Part shown: positions 7,661-14,795 of the stretch, piece after piece | Layout of the letters: the number at the start of each line of letters is the position of its first letter | Position numbering within the stretch: position 1 is the stretch's first letter | Origin: JAZKFP01 sp040386355 | Lineage (GTDB): Bacteria; Pseudomonadota; Gammaproteobacteria; Pseudomonadales; UBA6940 | Assembly (NCBI GenBank): GCA_040386355.1 | Contig: JAZKFP010000275.1 | Span: 1 to 21,076, forward strand | Direction: 5' to 3' | DNA: 21,076 nt | Made by a program: the position numbers and the translations under genes | The notes under the pieces: model-generated | Seen by the model: the letters and a program-made list of their open reading frames with translations, nothing else | What the model was told of the DNA's origin: nothing | The model's database searches: none

Positions 7661-8137
7661 ATGACTATTCACATTTTGAATATTTCTCATAGAGATCCTG
7701 CATGGGTTGATGACGCTACTGAAGTCTACAACAAAAGACTGCAGGGTCATTGGCAAATGCAGTGGCATCGATTTAGTCCACCGGAATTAATTTCTTCTCG
7801 TAATATGTCAAACGGTATTACGACGTTCGGCAAGACCAGTGAAAATATTTTAAAACGAGTCAATAATTCGCCCTTCATTCTTTTATCAGAAGAAGGAAAA
7901 TTAATTAATAGTCTAGAATTCTCGCAGCAATTACAGAGCTTATTGGAACAATCGCAAAATATTTATTTTCTAATTGGTGCTGCTGAAGGAATTGCTCAAG
8001 ATATTCGGCAGAAAGCGAGCGCGGTTTGGTCGCTCGGTCGTTTAACGTACGCACATCCACTAGTGAAGGTTATACTGGCCGAACAAATTTATCGTGCGTG
8101 GACTATTCAGATCGGCCATCCGTATCACAATGGATAA
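7661..8137 (+). CDS. rlmH: 23S rRNA (pseudouridine1915-N3)-methyltransferase
   Basis: SPOUT-family enzyme that methylates pseudouridine 1915 in helix 69 of 23S rRNA using S-adenosylmethionine. It is 158 residues, normal for the family (E. coli 155). The SAM-site region reads FLIGAAEGI, where the usual form is FLIGGxEG(L/I). The C-terminal knot region AHPLVKVILAEQIYRAWTI and GHPYH are conserved. Two details differ from E. coli: the second Gly of the IGG motif is Ala, and the terminal HPYHR is HPYHN followed by Gly. Whether these affect activity cannot be told here. It is co-directional with rsfS, 15 bp downstream. Confidence 0.93.
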   Translation: MTIHILNISHRDPAWVDDATEVYNKRLQGHWQMQWHRFSPPELISSRNMSNGITTFGKTSENILKRVNNSPFILLSEEGKLINSLEFSQQLQSLLEQSQNIYFLIGAAEGIAQDIRQKASAVWSLGRLTYAHPLVKVILAEQIYRAWTIQIGHPYHNG

Positions 8138-8140
8138 TAA

Positions 8141-8278
8141 ATACCAGATGCAGATTGATTTTCTTGGGTGTCGCTTACTGATTCGCCCAAAACCTTTTTA
8201 ATCAAGAAGGTTTTGCTGAGCATGCTGCGCGGGCTTACTTCGCAAGCGCCTAAGGGAAAACCAATCTGCATCTGGTAT
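8141..8278. repeat. inverted-repeat element between rlmH and parC
   Basis: The ends 8141-8157 and 8262-8278 are a perfect 17-bp inverted repeat (ATACCAGATGCAGATTG and its complement). They extend to 22 of 23 matches when the adjoining TTTTC is included. The interior contains a further hairpin (AAAACCTT with AAGGTTTT) and a GC-rich patch around 8226-8249. There is no coding sequence. The structure resembles a small non-autonomous mobile element or a long stem-loop. It fills nearly the whole gap between the two genes, and its right end carries a possible promoter for parC. Confidence 0.7.
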
Positions 8279-8281
8279 AAA
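8273..8281 (+). promoter_or_regulatory. possible extended -10 promoter for parC
   Basis: TGGTATAAA matches an extended -10 box (TGnTATAAT) with one mismatch. It sits across the right end of the inverted-repeat element, with six of its nine bases inside the terminal repeat. A start about 7 nt downstream would give a leader of roughly 24 nt that includes the parC ribosome binding site. No good -35 box is visible, which extended -10 promoters can tolerate. Confidence 0.33.
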
Positions 8282-8312
8282 TTAAAATATTAAAAACTCC
8301 GCAGGGAAAACT

Positions 8313-10553
8313 ATGAGCGCACTGATATGGGATACCAATAGCGAAAATGTTCCGGTAAGGCTTTATACGGAAAAAGCGTATCTTGATTACAGCATGTACG
8401 TCATTTTAGACCGCGCATTACCGCATATTGAAGATGGTTTAAAACCCGTACAACGTCGCATTATTTATGCAATGTCACAGCTTGGATTAAGCGCGACTTC
8501 CAAACATAAAAAATCGGCTCGAACTATTGGGGACGTTTTAGGTAAATTCCATCCCCATGGTGATAGCGCCTGTTATGAAGCAATGGCTTTAATGGCGCAA
8601 CCTTTTTCGTATCGGTATCCATTGGTCGACGGCCAAGGAAACTGGGGATCAGCGGATGATCCCAAATCTTTTGCAGCGATGCGATATACCGAAGCACGAC
8701 TTTCAGCTTTTACACAATTATTATTATCGGAAGTTAATCAAGACACTGTAAATTGGACATTAAATTTTGATGGTACGTTAGAAGAACCACTGGTTTTACC
8801 GGCGCGCGTTCCACATGTTTTATTAAATGGATCGATGGGAATCGCAGTTGGAATGTCGACCGATATTCCATCGCATAATGTACGTGAAGTGATCCAAGGT
8901 TGTGTTGCCCTACTCCATAATCCGAAGTTATCGATTGCAGAACTGTGCAAATATATTCCAGGTCCTGACTTTCCAACCGGCGCTGAAATCGTTACGCCAA
9001 AATCTGAATTATTAAATATATATACCGAAGGCCGTGGTACGTTTCGAGCGCGTGCAAAATACAGCATGGTCGACGATGAAATTATTATTTCAGAATTACC
9101 ACATCAGACCAGTCCCGCGAAAGTAATTGAGCAAGTTGCTCAACAGATGCAAGCTAAAAAATTACCGATGGTTGTAGATGTTCGTGATGAATCCGATCAT
9201 GAACACAGTACTCGCTTAGTGTTAGTTCTTAAATCCAATAAAGTTGAAGCAGAATCTTTAATGTTGCATTTATTTGCTTCTACGGATTTGGAAAAAACCT
9301 TTCGCGTCAATCTCAACATGATTGGTTTAAATGGCAAACCGCAAGTTAAAAACTTAAAGCTTATTTTAACCGAATGGCTCGAATTTCGAATGGCAACTTT
9401 GCGTCGTCGTTTAAATTATCGATTGAACAAAGTACAAGATCGTTTGAATGTATTGGCTGGATATTTAATTGCTTATTTAAATTTGGATGAAGTCATTCGT
9501 ATTATTCGAACCGAAGACCATCCTAAACACGTATTGATGAAACGTTTTGATTTAAACGAAGGTCAAGCAGATTCTATTTTAGATTTAAAATTACGTCAGC
9601 TTTCAAAGCTTGAAGAAATCAAAATAGAAAAAGAAATGAAAGAATTAAAATCTGAAGAGAGCAAATTACAAGGTTTATTGAAATCTCAAAAGAAATTAAA
9701 TGATCTGTTGGAAACTGAATTAACTAATGATGCAGAGCAATTTGGTGACAAACGCCGAACAAAAATTATCGAGCGTACTATTTCCAAAACCATGCAGTTA
9801 TCGACGTTAGTACCTGCCGATCCTGTAACGGTAATTTTATCGCAACGTGGTTGGATTCGAGCTGCTAAAGGCCACGACATTAATGGTGAAAGTTTGCAGT
9901 ACAAAAGCGGCGACAGTTATTTAGGTGCGGCGTATGGAAAATCTAATCAAAGTGCAGTGTTGCTGGACAGCACAGGTAGAAGTTATCAATTGGCAATTGA
10001 CCAATTACCCTCGGCACGAAGTTTGGGTGAGCCAGTAACTGGAAAATTAGCTCCACCGTCTGGAGCTTCATTTGTCGATGTTTTAATTCCAAAAGATCAA
10101 AGTCAGTGGTTATTAATTTCTTCGGATGGCTACGGATTTATTATTGCAGCCGATCAATTAGCAACTAAGAATCGTACCGGAAAAGCAATTATGAAAATTG
10201 CGGAAGAACATACATTAGTCTGTGCAGTTGAAATACGAACGCAGCTTCCTATTTTAATTGCAACCGAAGAAGGGTCTGTACTCGGATTAAAAGTTGCAGA
10301 TATTCCTATACTGAACAAAGGTCGTGGCAACAAACTCATTAGTTTAACGCAGGATAAAAAGATTAAAGATAAAGTCATTTCAGTACAACAAGCCCCAGAG
10401 TATGGACATATTGTTGTACATTCAGGACGACGCACTTTAACGATTGAGAAAAAACAAGTTAATTCTTATGTGAGTGCGCGTGGTAATAAAGGGAAATCAT
10501 TACCTAAAGGCTATGGAAAAATTGATCGATTAGAATATGTACATTTTACCTAA
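8313..10553 (+). CDS. parC: DNA topoisomerase IV subunit A
   Basis: Breakage-reunion subunit of topoisomerase IV, which with ParE decatenates daughter chromosomes and relaxes supercoils. It is 746 residues (E. coli 752) and collinear with E. coli ParC throughout. The N-terminal winged-helix region includes GLKPVQRRI (42-50) and the catalytic tyrosine Tyr125 in AAMRYTEARLS, equivalent to E. coli Tyr120. A long coiled-coil segment around 430-475 follows, then C-terminal beta-pinwheel blades with GWIRAAKGHDI. That form identifies ParC rather than GyrA, since the GyrA-box is absent. The quinolone-determining positions equivalent to Ser80 and Glu84 are Ser85 and Glu89, the wild-type residues. AGGGA precedes the ATG at good spacing. 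parE is not in this window. Confidence 0.97.
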   Translation: MSALIWDTNSENVPVRLYTEKAYLDYSMYVILDRALPHIEDGLKPVQRRIIYAMSQLGLSATSKHKKSARTIGDVLGKFHPHGDSACYEAMALMAQPFSYRYPLVDGQGNWGSADDPKSFAAMRYTEARLSAFTQLLLSEVNQDTVNWTLNFDGTLEEPLVLPARVPHVLLNGSMGIAVGMSTDIPSHNVREVIQGCVALLHNPKLSIAELCKYIPGPDFPTGAEIVTPKSELLNIYTEGRGTFRARAKYSMVDDEIIISELPHQTSPAKVIEQVAQQMQAKKLPMVVDVRDESDHEHSTRLVLVLKSNKVEAESLMLHLFASTDLEKTFRVNLNMIGLNGKPQVKNLKLILTEWLEFRMATLRRRLNYRLNKVQDRLNVLAGYLIAYLNLDEVIRIIRTEDHPKHVLMKRFDLNEGQADSILDLKLRQLSKLEEIKIEKEMKELKSEESKLQGLLKSQKKLNDLLETELTNDAEQFGDKRRTKIIERTISKTMQLSTLVPADPVTVILSQRGWIRAAKGHDINGESLQYKSGDSYLGAAYGKSNQSAVLLDSTGRSYQLAIDQLPSARSLGEPVTGKLAPPSGASFVDVLIPKDQSQWLLISSDGYGFIIAADQLATKNRTGKAIMKIAEEHTLVCAVEIRTQLPILIATEEGSVLGLKVADIPILNKGRGNKLISLTQDKKIKDKVISVQQAPEYGHIVVHSGRRTLTIEKKQVNSYVSARGNKGKSLPKGYGKIDRLEYVHFT

Positions 10554-10578
10554 TTGAATTTATTTAATGAATAAGCAC

Positions 10579-10679
10579 TACCATCCGGCGTCGTTTCGGC
10601 GAAGGCAAGAATCCAGGCAAGATAAACTCCAAAGAATCCGTCACCTGGATTCCCCCCTTCACCGGAACGACGTCAGGTA
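10579..10679. repeat. interspersed inverted repeat with CGTCGTT..GGCGAAGG..AATCCAGG arms
   Basis: Arms 10589-10617 and 10644-10672 match at 24 of 29 positions when one is reverse-complemented (CGTCGTTTCGGCGAAGG and AATCCAGG on the left arm). Outside these, TACC at 10579-10582 faces GGTA at 10676-10679. The arms resemble a dispersed repeat found in many proteobacteria whose consensus begins roughly GTCATTCCGGCGAAGG and ends AATCCAG. That identification is from memory. It lies in the parC-queG gap and is much richer in GC than its flanks. It may also act as a transcription attenuator after parC. Confidence 0.7.
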
Positions 10680-10748
10680 TAGTTACAGGACTTCTTACTA
10701 TTTATTTGTTTTTTAATTTTAAATATAACTACTACAATTTTGGTAAAA

Positions 10749-11825
10749 ATGATTCCAATTATTGAACCAGTAAACCTTGCTGCTCAGATTAAGATATTAG
10801 GTGTACAAGAATTTGGATTTGATGAAGTACGATTTACTCAGCCTAATGTTGAAAGTTATGCTGAACGTTATCAAGAATGGATTCAAAAAAAATATCACGG
10901 TTCGATGAGTTACATGGCAAATCGAATGCCATTGCGTTTAGATCCAACCACTCTATTACCAAATGTCCGTACCATTATATCGATTCGTAAAAACTATTTA
11001 AGCGATAGCGATAATTTAATCGAGCAACTTCATAAACCTGATCAAGCTTATATTTCTCGTTATGCATTAGGTCGGGATTATCATAAATATTTACGCAAAA
11101 AATTAAATGCATTTGGTAAAGCCATCGAGACTTTGGGTTGTACACACACCTTTCGACCTTTCGTCGACAGTGCACCAATCTTAGAAAAACCATTGGCCGA
11201 ACAAGCCGGTCAAGGCTGGATTGGAAAAAACACACTTATTATTAATCGATACGCAGGTTCTTGGTTTTTTTTAGCCGAATTATTTACTGATTTAGAATTA
11301 GCTTCTGATTTACCGGTAACACCGCATTGCGGATCATGCACTCAATGTTTAAAAATTTGTCCTACACAAGCGATTATCGCACCCTATATATTGGATGCTC
11401 GTCGTTGTATTTCATATTTAACCATTGAAAATAAAACTTCTATTCCAATTGAATTTAGAAAAGCAATTGGTAATAGAATATTTGGTTGTGACGATTGCCA
11501 AATAGTTTGCCCTTGGAATCGATATGCACAACAAAGTCCTGATATTGAATTTTCCACTCGCCATCAATTAAATAACGCTCAGCTCATCGATCTATTTCAA
11601 TGGACAGACGAAGAATTTAATAATAAAACTCAAGGCATGGCCATACGTAGAACCGGTTATTCCGGGTGGATTAGAAATATAGCGGTCGCTTTAGGAAATG
11701 CCAATCCAAATCAAAAAATTGTTGAAATATTACAAAAAAAGAAATTAGAAAGTAATGAATTAGTGGCAGAACATATTGAATGGGCAATTCAAGAGCAACA
11801 GAATAAGTTGATTTCTAACAATTAA
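10749..11825 (+). CDS. queG: epoxyqueuosine reductase
   Basis: Last step of queuosine synthesis: cobalamin- and Fe-S-dependent reduction of epoxyqueuosine to queuosine at the wobble position of tRNAs with GUN anticodons. It is 358 residues from the ATG at 10749; an upstream TTG at 10740 is unlikely. Two 4Fe-4S clusters are supplied by Cys194, 197, 200 and 204 (CGSCTQCLKICP) and by Cys220, 247, 250 and 254 (GCDDCQIVCPWN). The cobalamin-domain signatures SRYALGRDYHKYLRKKL, VDSAPILEKPLAEQAG with the catalytic Asp140, and GWIGKNTLI are intact. There is no good ribosome binding site. It stands alone here, without the tsaE or nnr neighbours often seen. It implies that the cell obtains cobalamin. 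Confidence 0.96.
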   Translation: MIPIIEPVNLAAQIKILGVQEFGFDEVRFTQPNVESYAERYQEWIQKKYHGSMSYMANRMPLRLDPTTLLPNVRTIISIRKNYLSDSDNLIEQLHKPDQAYISRYALGRDYHKYLRKKLNAFGKAIETLGCTHTFRPFVDSAPILEKPLAEQAGQGWIGKNTLIINRYAGSWFFLAELFTDLELASDLPVTPHCGSCTQCLKICPTQAIIAPYILDARRCISYLTIENKTSIPIEFRKAIGNRIFGCDDCQIVCPWNRYAQQSPDIEFSTRHQLNNAQLIDLFQWTDEEFNNKTQGMAIRRTGYSGWIRNIAVALGNANPNQKIVEILQKKKLESNELVAEHIEWAIQEQQNKLISNN

Positions 11826-11886
11826 TACTCATAACGATTGAGTTTTACGTGGTGAAATGTTTTATGAATCATGGAAAGCACATACG

Positions 11887-11979
11887 GGGCGAATGATTAT
11901 TCGCCCCTACGGTAACCGTTAGATTTAGATATTTTTAGGAAAGTGATAATTGTTTGTAGGGGCGAATAATCATTCGCCC
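11887..11979. repeat. pair of inverted REP-like palindromes, GGGCGAAT core
   Basis: The 24-bp units 11887-11910 and 11956-11979 are perfect reverse complements of one another. Each is itself a hairpin with an eight- or nine-base-pair stem (GGGGCGAAT/ATTCGCCCC in the first) and a 4-nt loop. The two CTAC/GTAG ends face inward over a 45-bp spacer. This head-to-head arrangement is typical of BIME-like pairs of REP sequences, and I recall GTAGGGGCGAAT-type repeats from many bacterial genomes. It lies in the 344-bp gap between queG and sutA, which also contains an octamer repeat and the sutA terminator but no gene. Confidence 0.75.
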
Positions 11980-12017
11980 GTCTCGAACGCTGCCATTACT
12001 GATTGACCTTTTACTGA

Positions 12018-12073
12018 TTGAAAAGTTGAAAAGTTGAAAAGTTGAAAAGTTGAAAAGTTGAAAAGTTGAAAAG
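12018..12073. repeat. seven perfect tandem copies of the octamer TTGAAAAG
   Basis: The 8-bp unit TTGAAAAG is repeated seven times without a mismatch from 12018 to 12073, and a partial match continues into TG. It is intergenic, between queG and sutA, downstream of both. Short perfect tandem arrays change copy number by slipped-strand mispairing, so length variation between strains is expected. No gene start is close enough for promoter-spacing control to be obvious. Confidence 0.9.
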
Positions 12074-12123
12074 TGTTTTATGAAATCTCATGTACGCTCA
12101 CTATATCCTTAAAATTTTAAAAT

Positions 12124-12149
12124 AAAAAAAGGGCTAATATTTTAGCCCT
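12124..12149 (-). terminator. Rho-independent terminator of sutA
   Basis: On the minus strand an eight-base-pair stem (AGGGCTAA with TTAGCCCT, 12130-12137 and 12142-12149) with a 4-nt loop is followed by seven consecutive T residues (complement of 12124-12130, sharing one base with the stem) and more T-rich sequence. It lies about 20 bp after the sutA stop codon. This is the clearest intrinsic terminator in the window. Confidence 0.88.
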
Positions 12150-12169
12150 GTTTTATTGTTTTAGACGTA

Positions 12170-12448
12170 TTAAATAGGTCGACTACCGTAATTTGAAACT
12201 GGTTTTTGTGGTGGATCTGCAGTGACGTTAGGGTCGATCTGCTGCACTTGCCCACCAGTCATTAAAAACCTACGCATATCTTCTTCTAATTTTTTACGTG
12301 AACTATCTTTCAAACTAACTGTTCTTGAAATTGCTTCATCGTAAAACGAATCTCGACGACCTTCGCCCCGATCATCAGCCACACTGGTTTTTTCCACAGG
12401 AGCTGTCGTTGCCTCTTCTTCAAAGTCATCTTCTTCATAATCACTCAT
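12170..12448 (-). CDS. sutA: SutA-like RNA polymerase-binding transcriptional regulator
   Basis: A 92-residue acidic protein. The C-terminal 28 residues follow the SutA signature closely: GGQVQQIDPNV, ADPPQKP, then YGSRPI at the very end. In Pseudomonas aeruginosa SutA binds the beta subunit of RNA polymerase and favours ribosomal and housekeeping transcription during slow growth or nutrient shifts. Residues 1-27 are acidic and probably disordered, 34-64 probably form a helix, and the tail is the conserved part. P. aeruginosa SutA is slightly longer (about 105 residues), mainly in the acidic region. I chose the ATG at 12448 because GAGGTG stands 7 nt upstream; a longer frame starting at 12529 would add a hydrophobic stretch with no ribosome binding site. 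It is monocistronic, with its own terminator. The name rests on the tail motif. Confidence 0.87.
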   Translation of the reverse strand: MSDYEEDDFEEEATTAPVEKTSVADDRGEGRRDSFYDEAISRTVSLKDSSRKKLEEDMRRFLMTGGQVQQIDPNVTADPPQKPVSNYGSRPI

Positions 12449-12661
12449 TGTAAAACACCTCATCCCCACCCAATAAAATATCTGAATAAAATTCAGTACA
12501 TATATATAGAACAGGTTTTTACTTTGCATACGAATTAAATGAAACAGATTAAGACAATTTATTTATAAATCGTAAGCAGTCCATACTTATATCGACTAAC
12601 TGCAACTTAAAAATACTAATTTTTTCTTTTCTTATTCAATTTATTTTAATTAGATTGCAAA

Positions 12662-12689
12662 TTGTCATAGTTCAACACATGATTATTAT
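12662..12689 (+). promoter_or_regulatory. likely sigma70 promoter of the methyltransferase gene
   Basis: TTGTCA (12662-12667), 16 nt, then TATTAT (12684-12689): each hexamer matches consensus at five of six positions. A leader of roughly 83 nt would follow, including the GC-rich patch at 12743-12759. The 330-bp gap between sutA and this gene (12449-12778) is otherwise AT-rich and shows nothing else, apart from a small hairpin CTGAAT/ATTCAG at 12484-12498 just upstream of sutA. Confidence 0.4.
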
Positions 12690-12778
12690 ATATTTAGCTA
12701 ATTTGTATCAATTTAGGAATATATGGAAAGTAAAATTATTTTCGGCAGCCGCGCGCGAGTAAAGGCCATGGAGCCAAT

Positions 12779-13486
12779 ATGAAAAAATTAATTAGCCATT
12801 ATATTAAAGCCATTCTCTGGATACCTATTATTTTATGGCTATCCTTCCAAGACTTTTTAGAAAATGTCAAAATATACTATAAAAATACTCATTTTCTAAA
12901 AACTGAATTTTATATGTTTTTCCTCTATTTATTTCGTAGCCCTTACCGTTTGTGCCGCGTTTACACAATTGACGCCCCTGACGATAAGGTTCAAAAAATT
13001 TACGGTGAAACTTTTTTAAAAACTGCAGAAAAATTATCATTTTTTGCAGATATTAAAAAAGATGATATTTATTATGATATTGGTTGCGGCCGTGGCCGGG
13101 TGGTATTTTGGCATGCAGCATTTATTGGATGTCGGAGTATTGGAATTGATATCAATCCAGTTTTTATTCGCCGTGCGAACTGGATTAATTCAAAAGCCGG
13201 TTTACCAGCTGAATTTATCAAAAGCAATTTATTAAATATTCCGATGTATGATGCAACAGTAATTTATTTATATGGCTCAGCGTTTACTGAGGAAGGAATT
13301 CAATTGGTAGCACGTAAATTACAAGAGTTAGCGTCAGGCACTAGAATTATTAGTATTTCTCGCCGTATCGATTTATTTCAAACTGAGCAAAACATGCCTT
13401 TTTTTATTTTACGCAACACGATGAGCGTCGAATATTTATGGGGGGAAACCCAAGCCTATTTATTTGAAAGAACTAAATACTCTTAA
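12779..13486 (+). CDS. membrane-anchored class I SAM-dependent methyltransferase
   Basis: A 235-residue protein. Residues about 7-23 (YIKAILWIPIILWLSF) form one hydrophobic segment, probably a membrane anchor. The Rossmann domain begins near residue 75: motif I is YYDIGCGRGRVVF (98-110), and the strand-2 acid is Asp124 in SIGIDINPVFIRRA. DATVIYLYG (158-166) occupies the post-motif position. The substrate is not evident. The single N-terminal helix and motif I resemble FAM173-type protein lysine methyltransferases, but this is only a resemblance. GGAG (12770-12773) precedes the ATG. hemB follows 98 bp downstream, apparently as a separate unit. Confidence 0.75.
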   Translation: MKKLISHYIKAILWIPIILWLSFQDFLENVKIYYKNTHFLKTEFYMFFLYLFRSPYRLCRVYTIDAPDDKVQKIYGETFLKTAEKLSFFADIKKDDIYYDIGCGRGRVVFWHAAFIGCRSIGIDINPVFIRRANWINSKAGLPAEFIKSNLLNIPMYDATVIYLYGSAFTEEGIQLVARKLQELASGTRIISISRRIDLFQTEQNMPFFILRNTMSVEYLWGETQAYLFERTKYS

Positions 13487-13584
13487 TAAATTTCATTTTT
13501 TTATGGTTAAAAATCAATTTAGGGTAGCAAAGTAGTTACTTTATCGTTGAAAATATACGCCTACTCAAGTGCCAGGATACTTTC

Positions 13585-14619
13585 ATGAACCAAGACCACG
13601 TTACTTCTTCTTTATATGGACGCGCAGCTTTTCCTAAAACTCGCATGCGACGTAGTCGACAATCTGCTGCAATTCGTGACCTTGTTGCAGAGTCTTATGT
13701 GACACCAGCCGATATTATCGCTCCTCTATTTATTTGCGCGGGCCAAGATAAGCCTCAGGCTATTGCCAGTATGCCTGGCCAATATCGCTTTACTGCAGAT
13801 GATTTACAACGTGAAGTGGAAAGCTTGCTCAATCTGGGTATTCAAAATGTTTTAATTTTTCCAAAAATTGCAGCAGAACTTAAAACAATGGATGGTAGTG
13901 AAGGCTATCGAAGTGATGGGCTCGTTCCTACTATATTGCAACAGCTAAAATCTGCTTTTCCAGAATTAACGGTTATGGTTGATGTTGCATTAGATCCCTA
14001 CACATCTCATGGACAAGACGGAATCTTAAATGCTCGTGGCATTATTGAAAATGACATTACGTTAGAAGCACTAAAAAAACAAAGTATATGTTATGCCGAA
14101 GCAGGCGCTGATGTGCTGGGTCCATCGGATATGATGGATGGTCGAATACAAGCGATTCGTTCAACTCTTGAAGCGCGTGGCTTAAGTGATATTATTTTAT
14201 TATCTTATGCGGCAAAATATGCATCGGGCTTTTACGGTCCTTTTCGTGATGCAGTAAATTCAAGTAAAGCTTTAGGCAAAGCCGATAAGCGTACGTATCA
14301 AATGGATTTTCGAAACAGTGATGAAGCATTACACGAAGTTGCTCTTGATTTAGCAGAAGGCGCAGATTGGGTCATGGTTAAACCTGGCTTACCCTATCTC
14401 GATATTATTTATCGTGTAAAAAATACATTTAAAGTACCGACTCTTGCCTATCACGTCAGTGGTGAATTTAGCATGTTGCATGCAGCGGCTGAAAAAGGTT
14501 GGCTTGATCTTTCACAGTCAATGCATGAATCTCTGATATCATTTAAAAGAGCGGGCGCTAATGCCATTGTCACCTATTTCGCCAAAACATTTGCAGAAGA
14601 ATTTCGGAGTAAAAATTAA
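13585..14619 (+). CDS. hemB: delta-aminolevulinic acid dehydratase (porphobilinogen synthase)
   Basis: Condenses two molecules of 5-aminolevulinate into porphobilinogen in haem synthesis; a cytoplasmic octamer in the family. It is 344 residues. The two Schiff-base lysines are Lys211 (SYAAKYASGFYGPFR) and Lys266 (MVKPGLPYLD). The metal-binding loop at 133-146 reads DVALDPYTSHGQDG, with Asp where zinc enzymes carry Cys. This marks the magnesium-dependent type known from Pseudomonas. The start is supported by CAGGA about 7 nt upstream. ppk1 follows on the same strand after a 176-bp gap filled by a repeat element; from memory hemB and ppk are also neighbours in Pseudomonas. Confidence 0.97.
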   Translation: MNQDHVTSSLYGRAAFPKTRMRRSRQSAAIRDLVAESYVTPADIIAPLFICAGQDKPQAIASMPGQYRFTADDLQREVESLLNLGIQNVLIFPKIAAELKTMDGSEGYRSDGLVPTILQQLKSAFPELTVMVDVALDPYTSHGQDGILNARGIIENDITLEALKKQSICYAEAGADVLGPSDMMDGRIQAIRSTLEARGLSDIILLSYAAKYASGFYGPFRDAVNSSKALGKADKRTYQMDFRNSDEALHEVALDLAEGADWVMVKPGLPYLDIIYRVKNTFKVPTLAYHVSGEFSMLHAAAEKGWLDLSQSMHESLISFKRAGANAIVTYFAKTFAEEFRSKN

Positions 14620-14625
14620 AGAAAA

Positions 14626-14768
14626 ATACCCATAGCGTTTGAAAATTAGATCAAGTGTAACGGTGAAGCATGAATATTTTTTTTCGATCGCACGCAACAT
14701 AGTGAGCGGGAAAAAAGATCATGCTGAACACTTACTCTTTTTTAAAAGCAAAAGATCAAACGCTACGG
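14626..14768. repeat. MITE-like inverted-repeat element, copy 2
   Basis: This is the reverse-oriented relative of 3386-3578. The left end (ATACCCATAGCGTTTGA, 14626-14642) pairs with the right end (TCAAACGCTACGG, 14757-14768 region). Shared blocks with the first copy, read as reverse complements, include GTGTTCAGCATGATCTTTTT, a poly-A run next to ATGCTTCACC, and CTAATTnTCAAAC. The right terminus has GGAC where the other copy has GGTA, and the centre is about 50 bp shorter. It lies 6 bp after the hemB stop codon and may end hemB transcription. Confidence 0.72.
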
Positions 14769-14795
14769 ACACAGTCTTTAATTTGAATTAAAAAA

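Noticed and set aside
8540..8590. Quinolone-resistance mutation in parC
   Set aside because: The two key positions carry the wild-type Ser and Glu.
8734..9067. Minus-strand reading frames inside parC
   Set aside because: Antisense to a strongly conserved gene, with no motif or ribosome binding site.
12449..12529. Longer sutA start giving a hydrophobic N-terminal stretch that looks like a membrane segment
   Set aside because: No ribosome binding site precedes it, while the internal ATG at 12448 has GAGGTG at good spacing and yields the expected SutA-like length.
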